Part shown: positions 46,693 to 55,876 of the stretch, one piece after another
How the letters are laid out: each line of letters begins with the position of its first letter
Position numbering within the stretch: the first letter of the stretch is position 1
Source of the DNA: Sphingobium sp. Leaf26
GTDB lineage: Bacteria; Pseudomonadota; Alphaproteobacteria; Sphingomonadales; Sphingomonadaceae
Assembly: GCF_001421665.1 (NCBI RefSeq)
Contig: NZ_LMKV01000012.1
Span: forward strand, 268,185-332,184
Length of the DNA: 64,000 nt
Direction of reading: 5' to 3'
The notes under the pieces: generated by a model
What the model saw: the letters and a program-made list of their open reading frames with translations, nothing else
Databases searched by the model: none
Told to the model about the DNA's origin: nothing
Made by a program: the position numbers and the translations under genes

Positions 46693-48060
46693 CTATTTGG
46701 TCGCGTAGGGATTTTTCTGGCTGCGCAGCGTCAGCCGCACCGGCACGGCGCCAAAGCCCAGTTCCTTGCGGATGCCGTTCACCAGATAGCGACGATAGCT
46801 TTCGGGCAGATCGTCCAGTCGCGTACCGAACAGCACGAAGGTCGGTGGGCGGGTCTTGTTCTGGGTGATGTAGCGCAGCTTGATCCGCTTGCCGCCCGGC
46901 GCCGGCGGCGGATTGGCCTCCAGCGCGGTTTCGAACCAGCGGTTGAGGATGCCGGTGGACACGCGCTGCGACCAGGCGGTGCGGGTTTCGAAGGCGACAT
47001 GGATCAGGTCGTCCAAGCCTTTGCCGGTGGCGCCCGAAATCGTCATGATCGGCACACCACGCACCTGCGCCAGACCATCGGACAGCGCCTGCTTGATGCC
47101 CTGATAGAGCGCCGATCCATGCTCCACCGTGTCCCATTTGTTGAGCGCGACGACGAGGGCGCGGCCCTCCTCCAACACCTTGTCGGCGATGCGCAGATCC
47201 TGCGCTTCCAGGCCGCGTGTAGCATCGATCATCAGCACGACGACTTCGGCGAAGTTCACGGCGTTCAGACCGTCCGACACGGCCAGCTTTTCCAGCTTTT
47301 CCTGCACCTTGGCGCGCTTGCGCATGCCAGCGGTGTCGATCAGGCGGACAGGGCGCTCCACGCCTTCACGGCTGGTCCACATCCAGTCGACGGCGATGCT
47401 GTCGCGGGTGATGCCCGCTTCCGGGCCGGTCAGCAGGCGGTTTTCGCCCAGGAATTTGTTGATGAGCGTGGACTTGCCCGCATTGGGACGGCCGACGATG
47501 GCGAGCTTGAGCGGCGCGCCTTCCTCATCCTCGTAAAATTCCTTCTCTTCCGCCTGAAATTCCTCGCGGTCGAGATGGGGCAGAAGCGCCTGGAACAGGT
47601 CGGCCAGGCCCTGGCCATGTTCGGCGGAGAAGGGGATCGGTTCGCCCAGCCCCAGGCTGAAGGATTCCATGACGCCGTCGTCCGCCGCCTTGCCTTCCGC
47701 CTTGTTCGCCACCAAAATGACAGGCGCGTCATTGGCGCGCAGCCAGCGGGCGATTTCCTCGTCCAGCGGGGTGATGCCCGCGCGGGCGTCGATCACGAAC
47801 AGGGCGACGTCGCAATCCTCGACGGCGGCCTCGGTCTGCATCCGCATCCGGCCGGGCAGGGAGTTGGCGTCCTCATCCTCATAACCGGCCGTATCGACGA
47901 TGGTGAAGTCGAGGCCGAGCAGACTTGCCTCACCCTCACGCCGGTCGCGGGTCACGCCGGGCTGATCGTCGACCAGCGCCAGCTTCTTGCCGATCAGGCG
48001 ATTGAACAGGGTGGACTTGCCCACATTGGGACGTCCGACGATGGCTACCGTGGGCAGCAT
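46693..48060 (-). CDS. der: GTPase Der (EngA)
   Basis: Double-domain GTPase essential for 50S ribosome assembly. The 455 residues contain two G domains, with P-loops GRPNVGKS (about 9-16) and GRPNAGKS (about 190-197), NKAEG and NKWD elements, and the C-terminal KH-like domain. The order yfgM-bamB-der follows E. coli. A perfect 19-base-pair hairpin lies between bamB and this gene. Confidence 0.97.
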   Translation of the reverse strand: MLPTVAIVGRPNVGKSTLFNRLIGKKLALVDDQPGVTRDRREGEASLLGLDFTIVDTAGYEDEDANSLPGRMRMQTEAAVEDCDVALFVIDARAGITPLDEEIARWLRANDAPVILVANKAEGKAADDGVMESFSLGLGEPIPFSAEHGQGLADLFQALLPHLDREEFQAEEKEFYEDEEGAPLKLAIVGRPNAGKSTLINKFLGENRLLTGPEAGITRDSIAVDWMWTSREGVERPVRLIDTAGMRKRAKVQEKLEKLAVSDGLNAVNFAEVVVLMIDATRGLEAQDLRIADKVLEEGRALVVALNKWDTVEHGSALYQGIKQALSDGLAQVRGVPIMTISGATGKGLDDLIHVAFETRTAWSQRVSTGILNRWFETALEANPPPAPGGKRIKLRYITQNKTRPPTFVLFGTRLDDLPESYRRYLVNGIRKELGFGAVPVRLTLRSQKNPYATK

Positions 48061-48096
48061 GCCCGTATTCCTTCCGAAAATTCAAACTTATTAAAT

Positions 48097-48137
48097 GCGC
48101 TACTCCCGCGCAGGCAGGGCCTGCGCGGGAGTAGCGC
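48097..48137 (-). terminator. Perfect 19-bp hairpin between bamB and der
   Basis: Arms 48097-48115 and 48119-48137 pair without mismatch around a 3-base loop (AGG). It lies after the bamB stop and 36 bases before the der start. No U-tract follows on the minus strand, so attenuation, RNase processing or mRNA protection is more likely than simple termination. Confidence 0.65.
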
Positions 48138-48155
48138 TTAGCATAGTTTTGGCGT

Positions 48156-49505
48156 TTAGCGGAACGCCGTCAATTTTCCGTCGTCGGCCAGCACATAGAG
48201 CATGTTGTTGGCGACGATGGGGGACAGCGACATGGACTTGTCCATATCGACGGTCGACTGGACGGAGCCGGTCGCCGGATCGACATAGACCATCTCGCCG
48301 CGTGTCGACACGACGATCAGGCGGCCGCCCGCCAGAACCGGACCGGTCCAGCGGATCGCCTTGTCCTTCTTCTTTTCCTTCTGCCAGCGGCGCAACTGGC
48401 TGACCCAGCGGATCTTGCCGGTCGCGCGCGCGACGCACAGCAGGCGGGCGTCGCTGGTCACGGCGAACACCCATTCGCCGACCACGGCCGGGGTCGAAAT
48501 GCCGGCGATGTTGATTTCCCACAGGCGCTGGCCGCTGGTCAGTTCATAACTGGCCATGCGACCGCCCTGACCGATGGCAAAGACGCGCCCACGATCGATC
48601 ACCGGATCGGCGTCGATATCGGTCAGCGATGCCACGGCAGTAGAAATGCTGGTGCGCGAGAGGGCGTCACCCCACAAGGTACGGCCATTTTCATATCGAT
48701 AGGCATTGATTTCGCCCGAGCTGTAGCCCGCGATCACGGTGCCCTGCGCCGCGGCGGGGGCGGCCACGCCGAAAATGCCGGTGACCTGCAACGTGCCGCT
48801 GTCGGTCCATTGGGTTTCGCCGTCGCTCTGGTTCAGGGCGAAGATCTGGTTGTCCTGACCCATCACATAGACATGGCCATTTTCCAGCGTCGGGGCGCCG
48901 CGCAGCGGGCCGGACAGATGCTTCTTCCAGACGATCGCGCCATCGGCGACATTCAGCGCGAAGACATCGCCAAAGCCAGTGCTGGCGAATACCCGGTCGC
49001 CCAATACGCTGACGCCACCGCCGAACAGCACGCGGCCATTGCCCTTGCCCTCGGACGGCAGGTTGGTCTGCCACAGTTTCGACCCGCTCGCGGCGTCGAA
49101 GGCGATGACATGCGCGCCGGCGTCGGTCACGAACAGCTTGCCACCCAATACGACCGGCGATGCGGCCAGGCGCGCCTGCGGCGAACTGCCTTCGATCTTG
49201 GTGCTCCACACCTGGCTTGGCGAACCGCCCAGCGAGACATGGCCCATCGTCTTGGACGGATCGCCGCCCGGCTGCGCCCAGGCGTCGTTGACATAGGGCG
49301 CGGGCAGGGTGACCTGAACATCGGCCAGGCTAGGCTCCACCTCGACGCCCTGTTCATTGCTCAGGATCGAGACGCGGTTGCCGACCACGGGGGTCTTGGG
49401 TCCGCCCTTCTTGCCACCGACGATGCCGCAGCCCGCCAGCAGCGCGACCATGGCGGCCATCGTCACCACCCGGCCCATCTTCATGCTTGCCATCCGCTCG
49501 ATCAT
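48156..49505 (-). CDS. bamB: Outer-membrane protein assembly lipoprotein BamB
   Basis: BamB is the beta-propeller partner of BamA. The 449 residues have a lipoprotein signal with lipobox LAGC (Cys26) and PQQ-like propeller repeats with recurring DAASGSKLWQTNLPSEG, VADGAIVWKKHLSG and GRTLWGDALSRT units. The ATG overlaps the yfgM stop by ATGA. It is longer than E. coli BamB (about 392) because of its N-terminal leader and linker. Confidence 0.93.
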   Translation of the reverse strand: MIERMASMKMGRVVTMAAMVALLAGCGIVGGKKGGPKTPVVGNRVSILSNEQGVEVEPSLADVQVTLPAPYVNDAWAQPGGDPSKTMGHVSLGGSPSQVWSTKIEGSSPQARLAASPVVLGGKLFVTDAGAHVIAFDAASGSKLWQTNLPSEGKGNGRVLFGGGVSVLGDRVFASTGFGDVFALNVADGAIVWKKHLSGPLRGAPTLENGHVYVMGQDNQIFALNQSDGETQWTDSGTLQVTGIFGVAAPAAAQGTVIAGYSSGEINAYRYENGRTLWGDALSRTSISTAVASLTDIDADPVIDRGRVFAIGQGGRMASYELTSGQRLWEINIAGISTPAVVGEWVFAVTSDARLLCVARATGKIRWVSQLRRWQKEKKKDKAIRWTGPVLAGGRLIVVSTRGEMVYVDPATGSVQSTVDMDKSMSLSPIVANNMLYVLADDGKLTAFR

Positions 49506-50200
49506 CCTTCGGTGGTTTCAGTCGGAATTTCGACCGCGTCGATGCCCATGACACCTGCCATCTGACGGGCGCGTGAACGGATCGATTCGGGCACATTGGC
49601 GTCCTTGGCCAGTCCCGCGAACATCGGGCCGGCAAGGTCCGTCTTGCCCATCTTCATATAGGCGATGGCCACCAGTTCGCCGGCGCTGCCGAACCAGGGC
49701 GCGCCCTCGATCGCCAGCGGCTTCAGCCGATCGACGACCTGCTGGGGCTTGAGGCTCTCAAACTCCAGCGCGGTCTGGCGGATCAGCGCCAGATCGCGAT
49801 AGGGCTGATCCAGCTTCGAGTCGGCGGCAATGGCGGTGTAGAGCGCGATCGCGCTCTTATTGTCGCCTTTGCGCGATGCTACGCCGGCCTGGGTCAGCAG
49901 GGCCGCAGCGCGATAGCCCGGCTGGCTGGCCTTGGTCAGCGTTTCCAGTTGCTTGGCGTCGGGCGTGCCGCCACCGGCCGCCGTCGTCAGTACAGAATCC
50001 ATCTGCTCCGAAACGGCTTGCGACTGGGTCTTGCTATAATGTTGCCAGTAGAGCCAGCCACCGAACGCCGCGAGGCCAAGGACCACCACAACCAGCAGGG
50101 CGCGGCCATAGCGTTCCCAGAAGGTCAGAAGCTGGTCCTGGCGGACGGCTTCGTCGACCTCGCGCATGAAGGCTTCGCTGTTTTGCGGCGTGAGGGCCAC
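49502..50200 (-). CDS. YfgM-like tetratricopeptide inner-membrane protein
   Basis: A 232-residue protein. One N-terminal transmembrane helix (LLVVVVLGLAAFGGWLYW, about 34-52) is followed by a periplasmic TPR-like region (LTQAGVASRKGDNKSAIALYTAIAADSK). E. coli YfgM is an ancillary SecYEG protein and sits in the same place before bamB. The first residues SEAFMREVDEAVRQDQLLTFWERYG are typical of the alphaproteobacterial family. Confidence 0.88.
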   Translation of the reverse strand: MALTPQNSEAFMREVDEAVRQDQLLTFWERYGRALLVVVVLGLAAFGGWLYWQHYSKTQSQAVSEQMDSVLTTAAGGGTPDAKQLETLTKASQPGYRAAALLTQAGVASRKGDNKSAIALYTAIAADSKLDQPYRDLALIRQTALEFESLKPQQVVDRLKPLAIEGAPWFGSAGELVAIAYMKMGKTDLAGPMFAGLAKDANVPESIRSRARQMAGVMGIDAVEIPTETTEG

Positions 50201-50274
50201 GTCATTCTCCGAGAAATAGAACAGAAACTCTGCCGGAAGGCGCGATCAATAGCGGTGCTTATGCCACAGGCAAA

Positions 50275-51147
50275 TCAATTTTTGGGGCGGTACACCTGAT
50301 CGTCGGTGGGAAAGCTGCGGTCGCGCACATCGTCGGCATAACGTTTCGCCGCATTACTGATTGTTTCAGCGATATTGTCGTAGCGCTTCACGAAGCGCGG
50401 CACCCGTTCGAACATGCCCAGCATGTCTTCCGTCACCAGCACCTGCCCGTCGCACCGGGCGGATGCGCCGATGCCGATGACCGGCACGTCGACACTGTCG
50501 GTCACGGCATTGGCGATATCCTCCAGCACGCCTTCGATCACCATGGAGAAGGCGCCGGCCTGCGCCACGGCGCGGGCGTCGGAGATGATCTTGGCATGTT
50601 CCTCCTGGCTCTTGCCGCGCGCGCCATAGCCGCCCAGCGCATTCACCGCCTGCGGCGTCAGGCCGATATGGGCCATGACCGGAATGCCGCGCTGGGTCAG
50701 GAAACTGATCGTTTCCGCCATGGCGACGCCACCTTCCAGCTTCACGCCGGCCGCGCCGGTTTCCGCCATGATGCGGCTGGCGCTGGCAAAAGCCTGCTGC
50801 GGGGAGGCTTCGTAGCTGCCGAACGGCATGTCGACCAGCACGACGCTGTGATAGCTGCCACGCACCACGGCGGCGCCATGGGCGATCATCATGTCGAGCG
50901 TGACGGGCAGGGTGGAGGGCAGGCCATAAATCACCTGGCCCAGCGAATCGCCGACCAGCAGCATGTCGCAATGCGGGTCGAGCAACTGCGCCTGCCGCGC
51001 CGTATAGGCGGTCAGCATCACCAGCGGCTCTTGCGTCTTCCCCTCGAACTTGCGCCGCTGGATCGCGGGCACGGTCAGGCGCTTCATCGGCGCGGGCGTG
51101 GGATTGGCGCGGCTGGTCGCGGTGTCGAGCGTGAAGGTCGTGGACAT
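50275..51147 (-). CDS. panB: 3-methyl-2-oxobutanoate hydroxymethyltransferase
   Basis: First enzyme of pantothenate synthesis, which adds a hydroxymethyl group from 5,10-methylenetetrahydrofolate to 2-ketoisovalerate. The 290 residues include [39 protein letters not shown] with the metal-binding Asp, and GVKLEGG. The start at MSTTFTLD avoids an upstream ATG (51183) that lies in an unrelated leader. No panC is nearby. Confidence 0.95.
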   Translation of the reverse strand: MSTTFTLDTATSRANPTPAPMKRLTVPAIQRRKFEGKTQEPLVMLTAYTARQAQLLDPHCDMLLVGDSLGQVIYGLPSTLPVTLDMMIAHGAAVVRGSYHSVVLVDMPFGSYEASPQQAFASASRIMAETGAAGVKLEGGVAMAETISFLTQRGIPVMAHIGLTPQAVNALGGYGARGKSQEEHAKIISDARAVAQAGAFSMVIEGVLEDIANAVTDSVDVPVIGIGASARCDGQVLVTEDMLGMFERVPRFVKRYDNIAETISNAAKRYADDVRDRSFPTDDQVYRPKN

Positions 51148-51188
51148 GGCGCGCGGTCTAGCCCAGCGCAGGGCGCGGCGCAAATGGC

Positions 51189-51226
51189 AGAAGGGGGCAG
51201 CGACGCTGATGCCGCTGTCCCCTTCT
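51189..51226 (-). terminator. Hairpin terminator behind the TonB receptor gene
   Basis: AGAAGGGGGCAGCG (51189-51202) and CGCTGTCCCCTTCT (51213-51226) pair with one G-T-type mismatch and a 10-base loop. It lies 8 bases after the receptor's stop on the minus strand, between it and panB. Confidence 0.6.
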
Positions 51227-51233
51227 GTCTCTA

Positions 51234-53690
51234 TCAGAAACTGAACTTGATCGTGCCGCCCCAGGTCTGGGGGTCGCCGACCTGACCGGCGATCAGGCCG
51301 GTATTGCCCGGCGCGACCTGAAGATTTTCTATATAGTTCACGTCGAAGGCATTGCGGACCCAGCCGAAGATGTCGAAGCGCTCGCCGCGGAAGCCGGCGC
51401 GGACGTTGGTCAGCGCATAGCCTTTCACCTGGGTATAGATGGACGGCGAGGCATTGCTGTTCCAGTCCGAACGATAATTGCCGTCGACGCCCAGATAGAC
51501 CTGTCCTTCCTTCGCCAGCAGCGTGACCGGGATGTTATATTCCCCGCCATAGGAGAAGGCCCATTTCGACACGCCGGGCAGATCCTGTCCCGAAATGTCG
51601 CACTGGCGCGGGCTGAGCGCACCGGGCACGCCGGCCTGCGAATAGTCGGCCGCCTGTCCGGACGGCTGCAACGTGCCGCCCGACAGTTCGGGCGGGCAGG
51701 GCGCGTTGGTGAACTTCTTATATTTGGCGTCGGTATAGGCGCCGTTGGCATAGGCGGTGAAGCGGTCGCTCACGACCACCTTGAAATCGGCCTCGATACC
51801 TTGCGAGCGCACCTTTTCCGCATTGGCGAGATAGCCGCGCACGGTGCCGAACTGGCCGCCATTCACCGTCGCCTGGAAATTCTTGATCTCCGTGCGGAAG
51901 GCGGTGAGGTTGAAGGTGGCGCGGCGATCCCAGAATTGGGTCTTGAGGCCCAGTTCATAATGGTTGACCGACTCCGGCTTCACCGTGCTGGCATCGTAAT
52001 TGACCGTATTGTCGGCGTTGAGCGGCAGGCCGTTCTGGTTGATGCCCAGCGTCTTGAAGCTCTTGGCATAGGTCGCATAGGCCAGAACGTCGCGAGCCAC
52101 CTTGTAGTTGACGTTGAAGTCGTAGGTGAAGTTCCAGGCGCTGTCCGACGGCGCGCTGACCTGCGGCTGGTAGACGCCGCACTGCTGGGTAGTGCCCTTG
52201 ATGGTGCCGGGTTCCGCAACCGTGGTGCAACTGATGGTCTGGCCCTGCGCATTGGTGACGACGCGCTGGTAGAAGCCGGACTTCTTGTCATAGTTGAGCC
52301 GCACGCCCGGCTGGATGGTCAGGGCGTCCGTCACCTTCCAGCTAAGCTGCCCGAAAAGGGCGGCGCTGTCCGCCTTCAGCCATTGTGTGTTGCTGGCGGT
52401 CAGGCCTGACAGCGTCGCCGGGATATTGGCGGGGTTGGTCGGATCGGTCGAGGGCGCAAGGCTCCACTGGGCCGCATCGTCGCCCTGCTGCTCGGTGCCC
52501 TGGGTGTCGATCCGCTGCTTGAAACCGAACAGGCCGACGACGAAATCGACATCCTTGCTTTCGTAATTATAGCGGAATTCCTGGCTATACTGGTCCTGCT
52601 GCGACGGGTTCTGAGACTTGGACACGATCGACAGGCCGGTAAAGTCACGGTCGTTTTCCGGCTTCCAGTCCCAGAAGCGCCAGGCGGTGACGGAAGTCAG
52701 CGTGCCTGGGCCGACATCCCATTTGATCTTGGCCGACACGCCGCCGATCTTGTTGCCGGCGTTCAGGTTGCTGTCGAGATCGGTCAGCCGGTCATAGGGA
52801 TTGCGGCTGGGCACGACATAGCCCTGCGCAGCGGCCAGCGCGTCATATTGGCGGGCGAGCGGACGCTGGGTCTTGCCGACGCGCACGAAGGTCGTGCCGC
52901 AGCATTCGGGGTCCTGCTTGCTGTAATCGCCCGACAGGGTGAGGCTGAAATCGTCATTGGGCTTGAACAGCAACTGGCCGCGAATGCCCAGATTGTCCTG
53001 CTCGTTGATCCAGCGCTGACTGGTCACATTGTAGAGCGTGCCGCGACGGCTGGTCGATGCGATGGCGACGCGCGCGGCGATCGTGTCCGACAACGGGCCG
53101 GAAATTGCGGCCTTGGCCTGCTTGAGGTTGAGATTGCCGACGGTCAGTTCGGCGCGGCCTTCGAAATCGAAGGTCGGCTGGTTGGTCGTGATGTTGATCG
53201 CGCCGGCCGTGGTGTTCTTGCCGTAAAGCGAACCCTGTGGGCCGCGCAGCACTTCGACCTGGTTGACGTCGAGGAAGTCGAAGGTCGCGGCGGCCACGCG
53301 GCTGTTATAGACGTCATCGACATAAATGCCGACGCCCTGCTCGAAGCCGTCGCTGGTCAGGCCGAACGGCACGCCCAGGCCGCGGATATTGACCGATGTG
53401 TTGCGCGGGTTGGTGGTGTAGACCTGAAGTGTGGGCGCGAGCTGTTGCAGCTTCACGATGTTGAAATTGCCGGTCGCCTCGATGCTGTCACCCTTCACGA
53501 CGGAAATGGCCAGCGGCACTTCCTGTGCGGTTTCCTGACGGCGGCGGGCAGTGACGACGATCACGTCGCCGCGGACGTTGGGCTGCTGGACCTCATCCGC
53601 CGCCGGCTGCCCAGCATCCTGGGCAAAGGCATTGGGCGTGATGATGGAAGCGCCAGCGACGCTGGCGAGCAACAGGAAACGCGCAATCAT
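51234..53690 (-). CDS. TonB-dependent outer-membrane receptor
   Basis: An 818-residue receptor. A signal peptide ends in ITPNAFAQ, a TonB-box-like [10 protein letters not shown] (about residues 42-51) follows, then the plug ([31 protein letters not shown]) and a 22-strand barrel ending in Phe. It uptakes a large or rare ligand with energy from TonB-ExbBD. No nearby siderophore, vitamin or sugar gene fixes the ligand. The YezD-type gene just upstream hints at sulfur-linked nutrition, as such receptors and YezD co-occur in sphingomonads, but this is inference. Confidence 0.93.
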   Translation of the reverse strand: MIARFLLLASVAGASIITPNAFAQDAGQPAADEVQQPNVRGDVIVVTARRRQETAQEVPLAISVVKGDSIEATGNFNIVKLQQLAPTLQVYTTNPRNTSVNIRGLGVPFGLTSDGFEQGVGIYVDDVYNSRVAAATFDFLDVNQVEVLRGPQGSLYGKNTTAGAINITTNQPTFDFEGRAELTVGNLNLKQAKAAISGPLSDTIAARVAIASTSRRGTLYNVTSQRWINEQDNLGIRGQLLFKPNDDFSLTLSGDYSKQDPECCGTTFVRVGKTQRPLARQYDALAAAQGYVVPSRNPYDRLTDLDSNLNAGNKIGGVSAKIKWDVGPGTLTSVTAWRFWDWKPENDRDFTGLSIVSKSQNPSQQDQYSQEFRYNYESKDVDFVVGLFGFKQRIDTQGTEQQGDDAAQWSLAPSTDPTNPANIPATLSGLTASNTQWLKADSAALFGQLSWKVTDALTIQPGVRLNYDKKSGFYQRVVTNAQGQTISCTTVAEPGTIKGTTQQCGVYQPQVSAPSDSAWNFTYDFNVNYKVARDVLAYATYAKSFKTLGINQNGLPLNADNTVNYDASTVKPESVNHYELGLKTQFWDRRATFNLTAFRTEIKNFQATVNGGQFGTVRGYLANAEKVRSQGIEADFKVVVSDRFTAYANGAYTDAKYKKFTNAPCPPELSGGTLQPSGQAADYSQAGVPGALSPRQCDISGQDLPGVSKWAFSYGGEYNIPVTLLAKEGQVYLGVDGNYRSDWNSNASPSIYTQVKGYALTNVRAGFRGERFDIFGWVRNAFDVNYIENLQVAPGNTGLIAGQVGDPQTWGGTIKFSF

Positions 53691-53849
53691 GATATTCCCC
53701 TTTTATCCGGCTGTCCGGTGGTGTGTGATCGCGGCCGTTCCGGTGGTCCGGTCAAAGCCGATATATTGGGAATGAAGCTGTCTGCGGCTCATCCCCTGCC
53801 GCATGGGTCTGTTCCCCGACCCGATTGTCATGTGCCCCCGTCCGACCCT

Positions 53850-54038
53850 TCAATTGGTCAGGCGCGTCTTTTCCGTCACGTCGATCTGGACCACGCGGGC
53901 GTCATGGACGGTCAGCGTGATCGACCCGAAACGCAGCGCTTCCAGCACGCCGCGCACCTTGTCGATGCTGGCGGCAATGTCGGGGCGCTGGCCCTCGATA
54001 CGGGCGTGATGGAGTTCGATGGGTTTATGTTCGCTCAT
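53850..54038 (-). CDS. YezD-family small protein (DUF2292)
   Basis: A 62-residue protein. The shape is that of DUF2292: a short N-terminal stretch, a helix (DIAASIDKVRGVLEALRFGS) and the two-strand end ITLTVHDARVVQIDVTEKTR. Members lie in sulfur-assimilation neighbourhoods in several bacteria. The start is the ATG with AAGAGGTG upstream; a GTG two codons earlier reads in frame. Between it and the TonB receptor start (53691-53849) I see only short TCCGGTGGT direct repeats. Its function is unknown. Confidence 0.85.
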   Translation of the reverse strand: MSEHKPIELHHARIEGQRPDIAASIDKVRGVLEALRFGSITLTVHDARVVQIDVTEKTRLTN

Positions 54039-54056
54039 GGACACCTCTTGTTCCGT

Positions 54057-54084
54057 CTAATATCTCAACTTTAAAGATAGACAA
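54057..54084 (-). promoter_or_regulatory. Candidate promoter of the YezD-type gene
   Basis: On the minus strand TTGTCT (54084-54079), a 16-base spacer and TATTAG (54062-54057) form a plausible -35/-10 pair 18 bases before the ATG. The TTGTCTAYC block also occurs before the hydrolase gene (54874-54866), so it may be a shared regulatory motif. Confidence 0.4.
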
Positions 54085-54097
54085 AAAAGCAAATATA

Positions 54098-54129
54098 AGG
54101 GGCGCGCAAGTTTGTCTTGTCGCGCCCCT
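54098..54129 (-). terminator. Terminator of the RBBP9-type hydrolase gene
   Basis: AGGGGCGCG and CGCGCCCCT pair with an inner CAAG/CTTG extension, and a T-rich stretch (ending TTTTTTG) follows on the minus strand. It lies just after the hydrolase stop and just before the YezD promoter, so it separates the two genes. Confidence 0.75.
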
Positions 54130-54141
54130 CGGGGGTGAGCT

Positions 54142-54813
54142 TTATGAATGAAGGGTGGGCCGTCCGGGCCTGCGACGCTCCTGCTGGGCCATGGGCAGGG
54201 CGGGGCGCATCTGCCGCATCGCGGACGCCTGCTCCTGCGCATTGTCGATCAGCCGTTCGAGCAGCGATTGTCCGAACTGCCAGTCGTCTAGGGCGGAATC
54301 GGCGTTGATATGGCCGGCATGGCCCGCATCGACGAACTGGCTGCCCCAATTCTTGCCGATGCTGTGGGCGCGTTCGAAGAAGATATAGGGGTCGTCACGA
54401 CTGGCCACCAATATGGACGGGAAAGGCAGTTGCGCGCGCGGGGTCGGGCCGAAGCCGCCGATCGTCTCTGGCGTTTCCATCCGGTCGCAATCGGGCGGCG
54501 CCACCAGCAGCGCACCCGTCACCGGCCAGCCATAGGCCTGGCTCTGCAAGGCGCCCCACCAGGCGACCGCCATGCAGCCCAGACTGTGCGCGGCCAATAT
54601 CACCGGCCCGTTGGCTTCACGAATGGCGGCGTCCAGCCGCGTGACCCAGGCATTGCGGTTGGGGCTGGCCCAGCTGCCCAGATCCACCCGCTCGCAATCG
54701 CCGCGGGTGTCTTCCCATAGAGTCTGCCAGTGACCCGGCCCGCTATTGTTCAGGCCGGGGATGGTCAGCACGACCGGCTGGCGCGCGTCACCCGAAAAAC
54801 CGAATCGCTCCAT
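54142..54813 (-). CDS. RBBP9/YdeN-family alpha/beta hydrolase
   Basis: A 223-residue serine hydrolase. The N-terminus has VLTIPGLNNSGPGHWQTLWE, which is typical of the family, AHSLGC carries the nucleophile (Ser77), and DAGHAGHINADS supplies the catalytic His near the C-terminus. The start is the ATG after GAGGATCAGACG; another ATG 10 codons upstream reads in frame. Substrate unknown. It is next to the YezD-type gene on the same strand, but a terminator separates them. Confidence 0.87.
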   Translation of the reverse strand: MERFGFSGDARQPVVLTIPGLNNSGPGHWQTLWEDTRGDCERVDLGSWASPNRNAWVTRLDAAIREANGPVILAAHSLGCMAVAWWGALQSQAYGWPVTGALLVAPPDCDRMETPETIGGFGPTPRAQLPFPSILVASRDDPYIFFERAHSIGKNWGSQFVDAGHAGHINADSALDDWQFGQSLLERLIDNAQEQASAMRQMRPALPMAQQERRRPGRPTLHS

Positions 54814-54991
54814 CGTCTGATCCTCATCCTGCAAATAGAGCATCCGAGAGTAATTCTATTTATATGGTAGACAATGGGCAAGCGGTGAAATGTGGTGAAA
54901 TCTGGGCAGCCGGAAAGGTCGTTCCGCAGGCGCGCGAAAGGCCGGGGTGGCCGCATGCCAACCCGGCCATCCGATGGCCGCCTAAACCGGC

Positions 54992-55357
54992 CTACCAGGG
55001 ATAGATAAGACCATAATATTGATACACATTGCGGCCATAGCCCTCATCATAATCGGGGCGCTGGTCGGTGGCGTAACGGGGTGCATTGTCCAGCAACTGC
55101 TTGTCGAGGTCCACGACGTAACCGCCTTGTGCGACGTCATAGGTCAGCATCGACCAGGGCAGGGGATAATGGTCATGGCCCATGCCGAGGAAGCCGCCGA
55201 AGGACAGCACGGCGTAGCGGGCCTGCCCGCTGCGCTTGTCCACCATGAAGTTGGATATTTTGCCCAGCCGCTCGCCCTGCCGATTGTAGACGGCGGTCCC
55301 TTCGACGCGGTCGGACGCGATCAGGTCGCCCCGGTTTTCGAGCGTTAGATCAGTCAT
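54992..55357 (-). CDS. PRC-barrel domain protein
   Basis: A 121-residue protein with a PRC-barrel of about 70 residues: LIASDRVEGTAVYNRQGERLGKISNFMVDKRSGQARYAVLSFGGFLGMG, then PLPWSMLTYD. Such proteins bind RNA, photosystem or stress targets; none is evident here. The tail is rich in Tyr (YDEGYGRNVYQYYG). An ATG 6 codons upstream was not used because GGAG sits at the right distance from this start. Confidence 0.87.
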   Translation of the reverse strand: MTDLTLENRGDLIASDRVEGTAVYNRQGERLGKISNFMVDKRSGQARYAVLSFGGFLGMGHDHYPLPWSMLTYDVAQGGYVVDLDKQLLDNAPRYATDQRPDYDEGYGRNVYQYYGLIYPW

Positions 55358-55444
55358 TGTCACTCTCCTGCACATTCCTATCTGTTAGGATGCAACCATG
55401 GGGGACCGCTGGGGTTCCTCCGCTTCACAAGAAGGAGCATGCGC

Positions 55445-55876
55445 ATGAAGATCAATCGCAGCGGTTCGGCCGTCTGGAGTGGCGGCCTGAAGGATGGGAA
55501 GGGCACGATATCGACCCAGAGCGGTGCGCTGGACGCCTATCCCTATGGCTTTGCGACCCGTTTCGAAGGCGTACCGGGCAGCAACCCGGAGGAACTGATC
55601 GCGGCGGCCCATGCCTCCTGCTTCACGATGGCGCTCTCGCTGATCCTGGGCGAAGCCGGGCTGACCGCGGAAAAGATGGAAACCAGCGCCGTCGTGACAT
55701 TGGAAAAGCAGGACGATGGCTTCGCCGTCACCGCCAGCCACCTGACGCTCAAGGCGACCATCCCCGGCACCGACGACGCGACTTTTCAGGAATTGGCGGC
55801 CAAGGCGAAGGCGGGCTGTCCCATTTCCAAGCTGTTGAAGGCGGACATCAGTCTTGAGGCGGAACTTCTAGGCTGA
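55445..55876 (+). CDS. OsmC-family hydroperoxide reductase
   Basis: A 143-residue thiol peroxidase that reduces organic hydroperoxides. The two catalytic Cys are in AAHASCFTMAL (Cys59) and KAGCPISKLLKAD (Cys125), in the OsmC arrangement. The ATG at 55445 is 7 bases from AAGGAG; the first ATG (55439) is one base from it and is less likely. The 3' end overlaps the convergent EamA gene by 29 bases. Confidence 0.92.
   Translation: MKINRSGSAVWSGGLKDGKGTISTQSGALDAYPYGFATRFEGVPGSNPEELIAAAHASCFTMALSLILGEAGLTAEKMETSAVVTLEKQDDGFAVTASHLTLKATIPGTDDATFQELAAKAKAGCPISKLLKADISLEAELLG

Noticed and set aside
54866..54882. A perfect operator palindrome before the hydrolase gene
   Set aside because: TCTA and TAGA frame the site but the middle does not match, so only the shared TTGTCTAYC block was kept as a weak signal.
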